DNA from: Streptomyces albus subsp. albus
Lineage (GTDB): Bacteria > Actinomycetota > Actinomycetes > Streptomycetales > Streptomycetaceae
NCBI RefSeq assembly: GCF_000725885.1
Contig: NZ_JODR01000011.1
Coordinates: forward strand, 1 to 64,000
DNA: 64,000 nt
Reading direction: 5' to 3'
Below, one piece after another: positions 50,631 through 59,942 of the stretch. Within the stretch, counting starts at the first letter, position 1. Each line of letters opens with the position of its first letter. A program made the translations under genes and the position numbers. A model generated the notes under the pieces. That model saw only the letters and a program-made list of their open reading frames with translations, ran no database searches and had not been told where the DNA came from.

Positions 50631-53480
50631 GTGAGCAGCGCCGACAGCCATCAGCCCGCCCCGACACCGTCGCCGAACACCCCCGGAACGAGTGAATCCA
50701 CGTCGTCCGGGAACCGTCCGAAAGACACCACAGCGGACGCCCCCGGAGAGCTCGGTGACGCCGCCCCGGGCACCGCAGCCCTGCGCGCCGACATCCGAAG
50801 GCTCGGCGATCTGCTGGGCGAGACGCTGGTGCGGCAGGAGGGCCCGGAACTCCTCGATCTGGTCGAGCGGGTGCGCGCACTGACCCGCAGCGACGGGGAG
50901 GCGGCTGCCGCCCTGCTGAGCGAGACGGACATCGGGACGGCCACCAAGCTGGTCCGGGCCTTCTCGACCTACTTCCACCTGGCCAACGTCACCGAGCAGG
51001 TGCACCGCGGCCGGGAACTGCGCGCCCGCCGCATCGGTGACGGCGGGATGCTGGCCCGCACCGCCGACATGCTCAAGGACGCCGACCCGGCGCACCTGGC
51101 GGACACCGCCCGCAATCTGTCGGTACGGCCCGTCTTCACCGCCCACCCCACCGAGGCGGCCCGCCGCTCCGTGCTGACCAAGCTGCGCCGCATCGCGGAG
51201 CTGCTGGAGGAGTCCGGCCAGGAGATGGGCGGCGCCGAGCGGCGCCGCACGGATCTGCGGCTGGCCGAGAACGTCGATCTCATCTGGCAGACGGACGAGC
51301 TGCGGGTCGCCCGCCCCGAGCCGGCCGACGAGGCCCGCAACGCCATCTACTACCTGGACGAGCTGCACCAGGGCGCCGTCGGTGACGTGCTGGAGGACCT
51401 GGCGGCGGAGCTGGAGCGGGCCGGTGCCCCGCTGCCGCCGGGCACCCGGCCGCTGACGTTCGGCACCTGGATCGGCGGCGACCGGGACGGCAACCCCAAC
51501 GTCACCCCCGAGGTCACCTGGGACGTGCTGCTGCTCCAGCACGAGCACGGCATCACGGACGCGCTCGCCCACGTGGACGAGCTGCGCGGGGCACTGTCCA
51601 ACTCCATCCGCAACTGCGGCGCCACCCGGCCGCTGCTGGACTCGCTGGAGGCGGACCTGGCCCGCCTGCCGGAGATCAGCCCCCGCTACAAGCGGCTCAA
51701 CGCCGAGGAGCCCTACCGGCTCAAGGCCACCTGCATCCGGCAGAAGCTGCTCAACACCCGCACCCGGCTCGCCGAGAAGCTGCCGCACAAGCCCGGCTGG
51801 GACTATCTGGGCACCGGCGAACTGCTCGACGACCTCGCCCTCGTCCAGGAGTCGCTGCGCGAGCACCGCGGCGGCCTGATCGCCGACGGCCGGGTGGAGC
51901 GGGCGCTGCGCACCATGGCGGCATTCGGCCTCCAGCTGGCCACCATGGACGTGCGCGAGCACGCCGAGGCCCACCACCACGCGCTCGGCCAGCTCTTCGA
52001 CCGGCTCGGCGAGGAGTCGTGGCGGTACGCGGACATGCCCCGCGACTACCGGCAGCGGCTGCTGGCCAAGGAGCTGCGCTCCCGGCGTCCGCTCTCGCCC
52101 AGCCCCGCACCGCTGGACGCCGCCGGCGCCAGGACGCTCGGTGTCTTCGAGACGATCCGCAAGGCGCTGGACACGTTCGGGCCGGAGGTCATCGAGTCGT
52201 ACATCATCTCGATGTGCCAGGGCGCCGACGACGTGTTCGCCGCCGCCGTCCTCGCCCGCGAGGCCGGACTGATCGATCTGCACGGCGGCTGGGCCAAGAT
52301 CGGCATCGTCCCGCTGCTGGAGACGACGGACGAGCTGAGGATCGCCGACGAGCTGCTCGACGCGATGCTCTCCGACCCCTCCTACCGCAAGCTGGTGTCG
52401 CTCCGCGGCGACCTCCAGGAGGTCATGCTCGGCTACAGCGACTCCTCCAAGTTCGGCGGCATCACCACCAGCCAGTGGGAGATCCACCGCGCGCAGCGCC
52501 GGCTGCGGGACGTCGCCCACCGGCACGGGGTGCGGCTGCGGCTCTTCCACGGCCGGGGCGGCACCGTGGGCCGGGGCGGCGGCCCCACCCACGACGCGAT
52601 CCTCGCCCAGCCGTGGGGCACCCTGGAGGGCGAGATCAAGGTGACGGAGCAGGGCGAGGTCATCTCCGACAAGTACCTGGTGCCGTCCCTGGCGCGGGAG
52701 AACCTGGAGCTGACCGTCTCGGCGACCCTCCAGGCGTCCGCGCTGCACACCGCGCCCCGCCAGTCGGACGAGGCGCTGGCCCGCTGGGACGCGGCGATGG
52801 ACACCGTCTCGGACGCCGCCCACCGGGCGTACCGGAAGCTGGTGGAGGACCCGGACCTGCCGGCGTACTTCTTCGCCTCCACCCCGGTTGACCAGCTCGC
52901 CGAGCTGCACCTGGGCTCCCGTCCCTCCCGCCGCCCGGACACCGGTGCCGGGCTGGACGGGCTGCGGGCGATCCCGTGGGTGTTCGGCTGGACGCAGTCG
53001 CGGCAGATCGTCCCCGGATGGTTCGGGGTCGGCACGGGGCTCAAGGCGGCGAGGGAGGCCGGGCTCGACAGCGTGCTGGAGGAGGCGCACACCCACTGGC
53101 ACTTCTTCCGCAACTTCCTCTCCAACGTCGAGATGACGCTGGCCAAGACGGATCTGCGGATCGCCCGGCACTACGTCGAGACGCTGGTGCCCGAGGAGCT
53201 GCGGCACGTCTTCGCCACCATCGAGGCCGAACACGCCCTCACGGTGGAGGAGGTGCTGCGCATAACGGGTGAGAGCGAGCTGCTGGAGGCCGATCCGGTG
53301 CTCAAGCAGACGCTCAGGATCCGTGACGCCTACCTCGACCCGATCTCCTACCTCCAGGTGTCGTTGCTGCACCGCCAGCGGCAGGCGGCGGCGGAGGGCA
53401 AGGAGCCGGACGAGAACCTGGGCCGCGCGCTGCTGCTGACCGTCAACGGGGTGGCCGCGGGCCTGCGGAACACCGGCTGA
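50631..53480 (+). CDS. ppc: Phosphoenolpyruvate carboxylase
   Basis: PEPC adds bicarbonate to phosphoenolpyruvate, giving oxaloacetate for the TCA cycle. Catalytic parts are [17 protein letters not shown] (essential His near residue 172), [27 protein letters not shown] (Lys near residue 606) and [17 protein letters not shown]. The invariant C-terminal ...AAGLRNTG is complete. About 60 extra disordered residues lead the protein (949 aa total). GTG at 50631 has AAGGGAG 8 nt upstream. It stands alone, and a long hairpin follows. Confidence 0.97.
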   Translation: MSSADSHQPAPTPSPNTPGTSESTSSGNRPKDTTADAPGELGDAAPGTAALRADIRRLGDLLGETLVRQEGPELLDLVERVRALTRSDGEAAAALLSETDIGTATKLVRAFSTYFHLANVTEQVHRGRELRARRIGDGGMLARTADMLKDADPAHLADTARNLSVRPVFTAHPTEAARRSVLTKLRRIAELLEESGQEMGGAERRRTDLRLAENVDLIWQTDELRVARPEPADEARNAIYYLDELHQGAVGDVLEDLAAELERAGAPLPPGTRPLTFGTWIGGDRDGNPNVTPEVTWDVLLLQHEHGITDALAHVDELRGALSNSIRNCGATRPLLDSLEADLARLPEISPRYKRLNAEEPYRLKATCIRQKLLNTRTRLAEKLPHKPGWDYLGTGELLDDLALVQESLREHRGGLIADGRVERALRTMAAFGLQLATMDVREHAEAHHHALGQLFDRLGEESWRYADMPRDYRQRLLAKELRSRRPLSPSPAPLDAAGARTLGVFETIRKALDTFGPEVIESYIISMCQGADDVFAAAVLAREAGLIDLHGGWAKIGIVPLLETTDELRIADELLDAMLSDPSYRKLVSLRGDLQEVMLGYSDSSKFGGITTSQWEIHRAQRRLRDVAHRHGVRLRLFHGRGGTVGRGGGPTHDAILAQPWGTLEGEIKVTEQGEVISDKYLVPSLARENLELTVSATLQASALHTAPRQSDEALARWDAAMDTVSDAAHRAYRKLVEDPDLPAYFFASTPVDQLAELHLGSRPSRRPDTGAGLDGLRAIPWVFGWTQSRQIVPGWFGVGTGLKAAREAGLDSVLEEAHTHWHFFRNFLSNVEMTLAKTDLRIARHYVETLVPEELRHVFATIEAEHALTVEEVLRITGESELLEADPVLKQTLRIRDAYLDPISYLQVSLLHRQRQAAAEGKEPDENLGRALLLTVNGVAAGLRNTG

Positions 53481-53498
53481 CGGCCGCGGGGCGCCGAC

Positions 53499-53581
53499 GG
53501 GGCCTGGGCCCTGCGTCTTCGTGTGGGTGACCCGTTCGTCTTCGTACGGGTGACTCAGAACGAGAGCAGGGCCCAGGCCCC
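53499..53581. terminator. Long 15-bp hairpin whose loop holds a tandem repeat and overlaps a stop codon
   Basis: GGGGCCTGGGCCCTG (53499-53513) pairs perfectly with CAGGGCCCAGGCCCC (53567-53581). The 53-nt loop contains CGTCTTCGTGTGGGTGACCC (53514) and its near copy CGTCTTCGTACGGGTGACTC (53537). The right arm and the loop end lie in the last codons of the leftward membrane-protein gene (stop at 53555-53557). It can end both ppc and that gene. Confidence 0.7.
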
Positions 53582-54082
53582 GCCCATGATCAGGGCGCCG
53601 CACGCGCCGGTCACGAAAGCGGTCTTCCGCATCCGCAGCCCGCCGGCGATCACCAGGGACGCCAGCAGCAGCGCGCCGCCCAGCGGGACCCAGGAGTAGA
53701 GGATGCCGCCCGGGCCCGTGCGCACGACGTGGTCGGTGCCCGGCTTGACCGCGACGGCCAGCGTCTGTCCCCGCCCGCCGGAGGCGAACTCCGAGACGGT
53801 CACCTTCTGCTGTTCCGCGGTGTCCTCGGCGTGGAACGTGCCCGTGCACTCGTCGTCGCCGCAGGGGCCGACCGTCACGGTGCCGCGCTCGTCGCCCGCC
53901 ATGGCGACGGACGCGGTGTCCCAGGAGGTCCACGCGCCCGCCACCACGAGCACGAGGGCGATCAGTGCCATCAGCCCGGCGCGGGCCAGCAACAGCGGCC
54001 CGAAGGCGCTCTCGCCGAGCCGTCGCACGCGGCTCCGCTTGGTCTTCTTCTTGGCGGGTCTGGATGACATGGCCGCGACCAT
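53555..54082 (-). CDS. Membrane protein with two to three helices (175 aa)
   Basis: A very basic start (SSRPAKKKTKRSRVRRL) precedes a helix (LLLARAGLMALIALVLVVAG), an outside domain of about 70 residues with a CGDDEC motif that may form a disulfide, then two helices (YSWVPLGGALLLASLVIAGG; AFVTGACGALIMGGAWALL). Function is unknown. ATG at 54082 or 54070 are both possible and neither has a Shine-Dalgarno. The gene's end is shared with the hairpin after ppc. The family is common in streptomycetes without a name. Confidence 0.75.
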   Translation of the reverse strand: MVAAMSSRPAKKKTKRSRVRRLGESAFGPLLLARAGLMALIALVLVVAGAWTSWDTASVAMAGDERGTVTVGPCGDDECTGTFHAEDTAEQQKVTVSEFASGGRGQTLAVAVKPGTDHVVRTGPGGILYSWVPLGGALLLASLVIAGGLRMRKTAFVTGACGALIMGGAWALLSF

Positions 54083-54209
54083 TGCCTACGCGGTGGCGGC
54101 CGGTCAACCTCGGCGGTGGGCTTGTGCACAAGGGGACGCCTATGCCGCCTGCGCCCCCTTGTGGGCGGCATCGCTCCGGTTCCCTACGGGGATGTTCTCC
54201 CGCGTCCCG

Positions 54210-54392
54210 TCACGTCTTCTCGTCCTTGAGCATCGACCGGATCTGCTCCCGCAGCTCCGGCGAGTCCGTGTGGCCGTGGACGGAGACCGCGTGTTCGGCC
54301 GCCGCCCGCACCACCTCGTCCTCCTCACCCGAAATGGTGAGCGTGCACTGTGACTCACTCGGATGTTCCCGGCAGTCCGCCACCTTGCGCAT
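54210..54392 (-). CDS. DUF1059-type small protein (60 aa)
   Basis: MRKVADCREHPSESQCTLTI, then EEDEVVRAAAEHAVSVHGHTDSPELREQIRSMLKDEKT matches the DUF1059 family: a D-C-R start, a charged middle and a His-containing HAVSVHGH segment. The role of the family is unknown. ATG at 54392 has AAGG 8 nt upstream, better than the GTG at 54401, which would sit on the ribosome-binding site. Single gene, divergent from the DUF421 gene. Confidence 0.85.
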   Translation of the reverse strand: MRKVADCREHPSESQCTLTISGEEDEVVRAAAEHAVSVHGHTDSPELREQIRSMLKDEKT

Positions 54393-54643
54393 CGGGGTCA
54401 CCTTCTTCCCGTGTCGTCCCCGTGCGGTCGCTGCTCCCGTTCAGACTCGGGTACCGGCGGCAGCGGCGCAATTCGGGCGATGGCGCGCGCCGATGAGTGA
54501 GGTGGCTCCTCCCCCGGCACGGGCAGGGGACCGGCACGGCCCCGCTGTCTTCCCGCCGCCCGCGCGTGGGAGCGCGCCCCGCGGTCCGGCCGGCAGCACT
54601 GTGGGAGGCGACCGCAGACACCGACAGGGAGGCCGGGCAGCAC

Positions 54644-55210
54644 ATGTGGCACGACATGATGACGATCGAGATCCCCGTCGTCGAGAAGATCCTGCGCACC
54701 GTACTGGTCTACGCCGTCATCATCGTGCTGTTCCGGCTGTCGGGGAAACGCGGGCTGGCGTCGATGAACACCTTCGACTTCGTCGTCGTCTTCCTGCTGT
54801 CCAACGTGGTGCAGAACGCCATCATCGGCAACGACTACAGCCTGCTGGGCGGCGCCGTCGGAGCCGCCACGCTGGTCGCCGTCAACGCGCTGGTCAACCG
54901 CTGGCTGGCCGCCGACAGGCGGGCCGCGCGCGTGCTGGAGGGCGACCCGACCACCGTCATCGAGGACGGCCGGGTCGTGCGGCGCGCCATGCGGCGCCTC
55001 GGGTTGCGCGCGGGGGAGTTGCAGCAGGCCGTACGGGTGCAGACCGGCGGCGGCGTGGAGGGGGTCGAGCGCGGCAGCCTCGAACCCGACGGTCGGCTGC
55101 TGATCGTCCCCAAGCCGCCGAACGCCCAGGCGACCCGCGCCGACATCGACCGCCTGGCGCAGCGTCTGACCGCGATCGAGGAACTGCTGCGCGGCACCGA
55201 CCGGAGATGA
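54644..55210 (+). CDS. DUF421/YetF-family membrane protein (188 aa)
   Basis: Three membrane helices (VEKILRTVLVYAVIIVLFRLSG; FDFVVVFLLSNVVQNAIIG; LLGGAVGAATLVAVNALV) precede a soluble YetF-type domain (RVLEGDPTTVIEDGRVVRRAMRRLGL, ELQQAVRVQTGGGVEGVERGSL). SGKRGLASMNTFDFV is the family signature. The function is not established. ATG at 54644 fits the family start; GGGAGG lies about 12 nt upstream, a long but usable spacing. Confidence 0.88.
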   Translation: MWHDMMTIEIPVVEKILRTVLVYAVIIVLFRLSGKRGLASMNTFDFVVVFLLSNVVQNAIIGNDYSLLGGAVGAATLVAVNALVNRWLAADRRAARVLEGDPTTVIEDGRVVRRAMRRLGLRAGELQQAVRVQTGGGVEGVERGSLEPDGRLLIVPKPPNAQATRADIDRLAQRLTAIEELLRGTDRR

Positions 55211-55244
55211 CCGGCCCGGCCCGGACGGGCCGCTGCCGGGTGCC

Positions 55245-55841
55245 TCAGCTGTTGTACGTGCTCTGCGCCCGCTCCAGCCCCTCGGTGACGAGGGCCTCGC
55301 AGGCGTCGGCGGCGCGGTCGACGAAGTAGTCGAGCTCCTTGCGCTCGGCCGAGGAGAAGTCCTTGAGGACGAAATCGGCGACCGGCATGCGCCCCGGCGG
55401 GCGGCCGATGCCGAACCGGACGCGGTAGTAGTCCCGGCCCAGCACCTTGGTGAGCGACTTGAGCCCGTTGTGGCCGTTGTCGCCGCCGCCCAGCTTCAGC
55501 CGCAGGGTGCCGTAGTCGATGTCCAGCTCGTCGTGGACGACGACCAGACGCGAGGCGGGGACGCCGTAGAAGTCCAGCAGTGCCTTGACGGGGCCGCCGG
55601 AGACGTTCATGTACGCCATGGGCTTGGCCAGCACCACCCGGGTGCTGGTGGTGCCGGGCACGCCCAGGCGGCCCTCCACGGCGTGCGCGCGGCCCGCCTT
55701 GTGGGACTTGAACCTCGCGCCCATCCGGTCCGCGAGCAGGTCGGCCACCATGAAGCCCACGTTGTGGCGGTTGCCGGCGTACTCGGGACCGGGGTTGCCC
55801 AGCCCGGCGATGAGCCAGGCGTCGGTGCTGGTGGCCGCCAT
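55245..55841 (-). CDS. pth: Peptidyl-tRNA hydrolase Pth
   Basis: Pth frees tRNA from prematurely released peptidyl-t[24 protein letters not shown] carries the substrate Asn and the catalytic His; [35 protein letters not shown] and GHNGLKSL complete the signatures. At 198 aa it is normal. ATG at 55841 has GGAGGAT 7 nt upstream. It follows rplY on the same strand but a 16-bp hairpin lies between, so pth may have its own promoter or depend on read-through. Confidence 0.97.
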   Translation of the reverse strand: MAATSTDAWLIAGLGNPGPEYAGNRHNVGFMVADLLADRMGARFKSHKAGRAHAVEGRLGVPGTTSTRVVLAKPMAYMNVSGGPVKALLDFYGVPASRLVVVHDELDIDYGTLRLKLGGGDNGHNGLKSLTKVLGRDYYRVRFGIGRPPGRMPVADFVLKDFSSAERKELDYFVDRAADACEALVTEGLERAQSTYNS

Positions 55842-55872
55842 GCGGTGGATCCTCCGGTGATGTGGTCCGGTC

Positions 55873-55908
55873 GGGCCGGCGGGGCGGGCGCACCCGCCCC
55901 GCCGGCCC
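55873..55908 (-). terminator. 16-bp perfect hairpin between rplY and pth
   Basis: GGGCCGGCGGGGCGGG pairs perfectly with CCCGCCCCGCCGGCCC around CGCA. In the leftward direction it follows the rplY stop by 18 bp and precedes the pth start by 31 bp. Confidence 0.85.
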
Positions 55909-55926
55909 GGAGTCGGAAGGCGGCTC

Positions 55927-56517
55927 TTACTCGGCGCCCTCGGCCTCGCCCTCGGCACCCTCGGCGGCCGGCTCCTCGGCCTGGGCGGCCAGCACCTGGA
56001 TGACGGTCTCCTCGCCGTCGATGGCCAGGGTGGTGTTGCCCGGCAGCTTGACGTCCTTGGCCAGGATCGAGTCGCCGGCGCCCAGACCCTCCACGGAGAC
56101 GGTCACGGACTCGGGGATGTGGGTGGCCTCGGCCTCCACCGGCAGCGAGTTGTAGACGTGCTCCAGCAGGTTCTGGCCCGGGGCCAGCTCGCCCTCGATG
56201 TGGATCGGGACCTCGACCTGGACCTTCTCGCCCTGCTTGACGACCAGCAGGTCGACGTGGACGAGGAACTGGCGGATGGCCTCGCGCTGGACGGCCTTCG
56301 GGATCACCAGCTGCTTGTCGCCGTCGACGTCCAGGTGGATCAGGACGTTCGGCGTCTTGAGCGCCATCATCATGTCGTAGCTCGGCAGCTCCACGTGCAC
56401 GGGGTCGGACCCGTGACCGTAGATGACCGCGGGGATCTTCTCCTCGCGGCGCAGGCGGCGCGAGGCGCCCTTGCCGAATTCCTTGCGGATCGTCGCGTTG
56501 ATGTTCACATCGGCCAT
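55927..56517 (-). CDS. rplY: 50S ribosomal protein L25, general stress protein Ctc type
   Basis: The N-terminal L25 domain ([39 protein letters not shown]) binds 5S rRNA and is joined to the longer TL5/CTC domain ([42 protein letters not shown]) and an acidic Glu/Ala tail. The 196 aa length is the long form. ATG at 56517 has GAGGAG upstream. It lies between prs and pth on the same strand, the usual actinobacterial order glmU-prs-rplY-pth. Confidence 0.96.
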   Translation of the reverse strand: MADVNINATIRKEFGKGASRRLRREEKIPAVIYGHGSDPVHVELPSYDMMMALKTPNVLIHLDVDGDKQLVIPKAVQREAIRQFLVHVDLLVVKQGEKVQVEVPIHIEGELAPGQNLLEHVYNSLPVEAEATHIPESVTVSVEGLGAGDSILAKDVKLPGNTTLAIDGEETVIQVLAAQAEEPAAEGAEGEAEGAE

Positions 56518-56627
56518 GCTGCGCTCCTCTTGTGCAACAGGGGTCGGACAGTGCGGTGCCACTCGGTCCCGACGGACCTGCTACGAAGAGCGCGCGTCGA
56601 TAACGGAGACTGTGGGCCGAGACGGCG

Positions 56628-56679
56628 CCGGCCTCCCTCGCCGAGCGACTCGCAGAGTCTACGCGGCGAAGGAGGCCGG
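56628..56679 (-). terminator. Hairpin after prs
   Basis: CCGGCCTCCCTCGCCG and CGGCGAAGGAGGCCGG pair over 16 bp with one C-A mismatch around a 20-nt loop, about 47 bp after the leftward prs stop. Confidence 0.75.
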
Positions 56680-56725
56680 TCGAAAATCGATCAGTGCGGG
56701 AAGGTGCGCCCAGGCCTCGTCCCGC

Positions 56726-57703
56726 TCACGCCTGCTCGTCGAAGAGGCTGGTCACCGAGCCGTCCTCGAACACCTCGCGCACCGCGCGGGCGATGGTCGG
56801 GGCCATGGACAGCACCGTGATCTTGTCCAGCTCCAGCTCGCCCGGGGTGGGCAGCGTGTTGGTGAAGACGAACTCGCTGACCTTGGAGTTCTTCAGCCGG
56901 TCGGCGGCCGGGCCGGACAGCACGCCGTGCGTGGCCGTCACGATCACGTCCTCGGCGCCGTTGGCGAACAGCGCGTCGGCGGCGGCGCAGATCGTGCCAC
57001 CGGTGTCGATCATGTCGTCGACCAGCACGCACACCCGGCCCTCGACGTCACCGACCACCTCGTGCACGGTGACCTGGTTGGCCACGTCCGGGTCGCGCCG
57101 CTTGTGGACGATCGCCAGCGGGGCGCCCAGCCGGTCCGCCCAGCGGTCGGCCACCCGCACCCGGCCGGCGTCGGGGGAGACCACCGTCAGCTTGTTGCGG
57201 TCCACCTTGGCGGCCACGTAGTCCGCCAGCAGCGGCAGCGCGAACAGGTGGTCCACCGGCCCGTCGAAGAAGCCCTGGATCTGGTCGGTGTGCAGGTCGA
57301 CCGTCAGGATGCGGTCCGCGCCGGCCGTACGGAACAGATCGGCCATCAGCCGGGCCGAGATGGGCTCGCGGCCCCGGTGCTTCTTGTCCTGCCGCGCGTA
57401 GCCGTAGAACGGGACGATCACCGTGATGCTCCGCGCCGAGGCCCGCTTGAGCGCATCGATCATGATGAGCTGCTCGACGATCCACTTGTTGATGGGAGCC
57501 GTGTGGCTCTGCATCAAGAAGCAGTCGGCACCGCGCGCGGACTCCTGGAAGCGGACGTAGATCTCACCGTTCGCGAAGTCGAAAGCCTTGGTCGGGACCA
57601 CGCCGATGCCGAGTTGCTTGGCGACCTCCTCGGCGAGTTCGGGGTGGGCGCGGCCGGAGAAGAGCATGAGTTTCTTCTCGCCGGTCGTCTTGATCCCGGT
57701 CAC
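56726..57703 (-). CDS. prs: Ribose-phosphate pyrophosphokinase
   Basis: Prs makes PRPP from ribose-5-phosphate and ATP for nucleotide, His and Trp synthesis. Visible are FANGEIYVRFQESARGADCFL, VIVPFYGYARQDKKHRGREPI (ATP/regulatory flexible loop), DLHTDQIQGFFDGPVDHLFA and the PRPP loop CVLVDDMIDTGGTI. Length 325 aa is normal. GTG at 57703 has GGGAGAC 7 nt upstream. It lies 158 bp after glmU on the same strand. Confidence 0.97.
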   Translation of the reverse strand: MTGIKTTGEKKLMLFSGRAHPELAEEVAKQLGIGVVPTKAFDFANGEIYVRFQESARGADCFLMQSHTAPINKWIVEQLIMIDALKRASARSITVIVPFYGYARQDKKHRGREPISARLMADLFRTAGADRILTVDLHTDQIQGFFDGPVDHLFALPLLADYVAAKVDRNKLTVVSPDAGRVRVADRWADRLGAPLAIVHKRRDPDVANQVTVHEVVGDVEGRVCVLVDDMIDTGGTICAAADALFANGAEDVIVTATHGVLSGPAADRLKNSKVSEFVFTNTLPTPGELELDKITVLSMAPTIARAVREVFEDGSVTSLFDEQA

Positions 57704-57861
57704 TGCTGTTGTCTCCCTGTGTGGTGCGCCGCACAGCGGCTCAGCGGGGGGCGGCGTCGGTTAGCCGTCGGGTTAGCGGGGGCGGCGTCGGTTTTCGGCC
57801 GCATGGCCAATCAGGCTCTCCATAACCGTACGCCCCGTGTCATACAACCGGATACCCGGTC

Positions 57862-59400
57862 TTAACCCTCCTCGGCCGGAACCTGCCCGGCCGCACCCTG
57901 CGCCGAACGAGGCGTTCCAGCCGTTCCGGCGGGCTCGTCCGCAGCCTGCGCCGCGCCGTCCGCGGCCTCGCGCGTCGCCGCCTCGGCGGCCAGCGCAGCC
58001 GCGCTACCAGGGCGCTTGCGGGCGACCCAGCCCTCGATGTTCCGCTGCTGGCCCCGCGCCACCGCCAGCGAGCCGGGCGGTACGTCCTTGGTGATCACGG
58101 ATCCGGCCGCGCTGTACGCGCCGTCCCCCACCGTGACAGGTGCCACATACATGTTGTCGGCGCCCATCCGGCAGTGCGAGCCCACCGTCGTCTTGTGCTT
58201 GCTCTCACCGTCGTAGTTGACGAAGACGCTCGCCGCACCGATGTTGCTGTGCTCGCCGATCTCCGCGTCGCCCACGTAGGACAGGTGCGGCACCTTCGTG
58301 CCCTCGCCCAGCACGGCGTTCTTCATCTCGACGTAGCTGCCGGCCTTCACCTTGCGGCCCAGCCGCGTACCGGGGCGCAGATACGTGTACGGGCCGACCG
58401 ACGCGCTCTCGCCGATCTCGGCGCCCTGCGCCACCGTGTTGCTCACCGTCGCGCCCGCGCCCACCCGGGTGTCCGTCAGCCGCGAGTTCGGGCCCACCTC
58501 GCACTCCGCGCCCAGATGCGTGGCGCCCAGCAGCTGGGTGCCCGGGTGCACCACGGCGTCCGGCTCGTACGTCACGCTCACGTCCAGCCACGTGGTCGCC
58601 GGGTCCACCACGGTGACCCCGGCCAGCATGGCGTCCTCCACCAGCCGGCCGTTGAGCATCCGGCGGGCCTCGGCGAGCTGCACCCGGTTGTTGATGCCCG
58701 CGATCTCCCGGTGGTCGGCCGCCACGGAGGCGCCCACCCGGTGCCCCTCCTCGCGGAGGATGCCGAGCACGTCCGTCAGGTACTCCTCGCCCTGGCTGTT
58801 GTCCCTGCGGACCTTCCCCAGCGCCTCGGCCAGCAGCCGGCCGTCGAACGCGAACACACCCGAGTTGATCTCGCGGATCGCGCGCTGCTCGCCCGTGGCG
58901 TCCTTGTGCTCCACGATCGCCGTCACCGCGCCGTCGGCCGCGTCCCGCACGATCCGGCCGTACCCGGTCGCGTCCGGGACCTCGGCGGTCAGCACGGTGA
59001 CCGCGTTGCCGTCCGCGGCGTGCGTGTCCGCGAGCTGCTGGAGTGTGGAGCCCCGCAGCAGGGGGGTGTCGCCGCAGGTCACCAGCACGGTGCCGGACAG
59101 GTCCTCGTCGGCCAGCTCGGCCAGTGCCATCCGGACCGCGTGACCGGTGCCGTTCTGCTCGTGCTGCACCGCCGTGCGGATCTGTGCGTCCAGCCCGGCC
59201 AGGTGGGCCGTCACCTTCTCCCGCGCGTGCCCGACGACCACGACCAGCTGTGCGGGGTCCAGCGCCCGCGCGGCGCTCACCACGTGGCCGACCAGCGAAC
59301 GGCCGCAGATCTCGTGCAGAACCTTCGGCGTCGCCGACTTCATGCGGGTGCCCTCACCCGCTGCGAGAACGACGACGGCTGCCGGGCGAGTGACGCTCAC
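57862..59400 (-). CDS. glmU: Bifunctional UDP-GlcNAc pyrophosphorylase / GlcN-1-P acetyltransferase GlmU
   Basis: The N-terminal uridylyltransferase has [38 protein letters not shown] and GYGRIVRD. The C-terminal left-handed beta-helix carries hexapeptide repeats and [26 protein letters not shown], then [10 protein letters not shown], with the acetyltransferase His. It makes UDP-GlcNAc for peptidoglycan. The last 55 residues are Ala-rich and disordered (512 aa in all). GTG at 59400 has AAGGG about 8 nt upstream. The tRNA-Gln gene lies just upstream on the same strand. Confidence 0.97.
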   Translation of the reverse strand: MSVTRPAAVVVLAAGEGTRMKSATPKVLHEICGRSLVGHVVSAARALDPAQLVVVVGHAREKVTAHLAGLDAQIRTAVQHEQNGTGHAVRMALAELADEDLSGTVLVTCGDTPLLRGSTLQQLADTHAADGNAVTVLTAEVPDATGYGRIVRDAADGAVTAIVEHKDATGEQRAIREINSGVFAFDGRLLAEALGKVRRDNSQGEEYLTDVLGILREEGHRVGASVAADHREIAGINNRVQLAEARRMLNGRLVEDAMLAGVTVVDPATTWLDVSVTYEPDAVVHPGTQLLGATHLGAECEVGPNSRLTDTRVGAGATVSNTVAQGAEIGESASVGPYTYLRPGTRLGRKVKAGSYVEMKNAVLGEGTKVPHLSYVGDAEIGEHSNIGAASVFVNYDGESKHKTTVGSHCRMGADNMYVAPVTVGDGAYSAAGSVITKDVPPGSLAVARGQQRNIEGWVARKRPGSAAALAAEAATREAADGAAQAADEPAGTAGTPRSAQGAAGQVPAEEG

Positions 59401-59576
59401 GGGGGTGCCCTTCGGCTTCGGGGGTGGGTGCTGCCCCGCAGGATACCGGGGGGTCCGCCGCAGGCAGGGGACGGGCGGTGTGAGGAGGGGCCGCGCGGGA
59501 GAGGGGGCGGCGGCCCGGGGGCCGGCCGTCGGGAGCGTGAAGCGGCTCTCCGGGCGGGCCGTGAGGAGTGGAGGGG

Positions 59577-59648
59577 CTCCCCTGCCAGGACTCGAACCTG
59601 GAATAACTCATCCAAAGTGAGCAGTGTTGCCAATTACACCACAGGGGA
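59577..59648 (-). tRNA. tRNA-Gln (anticodon TTG)
   Basis: On the minus strand the sequence folds as a cloverleaf: acceptor TCCCCTG (59648-59642) with CAGGGGA (59584-59578), D-arm around GGTGTAATTGGCAAC, anticodon stem CTCA/TGAG enclosing CTTTGGA (anticodon TTG), and T-arm CCAGG-TTCGAGT-CCTGG. The discriminator base is G. It is 72 nt with no encoded CCA, as usual in streptomycetes. Confidence 0.95.
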
Positions 59649-59942
59649 TGGCCAATGCTGCCAATCCGGACATCCTCTCCGGGGTGCCGGACCGGCTCCC
59701 CACACTATGCCGTACCGGTGGCCTTCGATGCGACGGTCTGGCTCCGCGCTCTGCTGTACGCGCGTCCTCATGGAACGGGGAATAACTGTTCCTCGTATAG
59801 GTGTGCGTGGAGGCTGTGCGAGGGGTGCGCGGGGGAGGGGTTATTGACTGCTAAATCATCCATCGCGGACGGAAGCGCGGAATGGGACGTTCCGGGGACT
59901 CGGCCGGAAAAGGGGACAGGGCCCGGTCGTAGGGTGGTCGGC

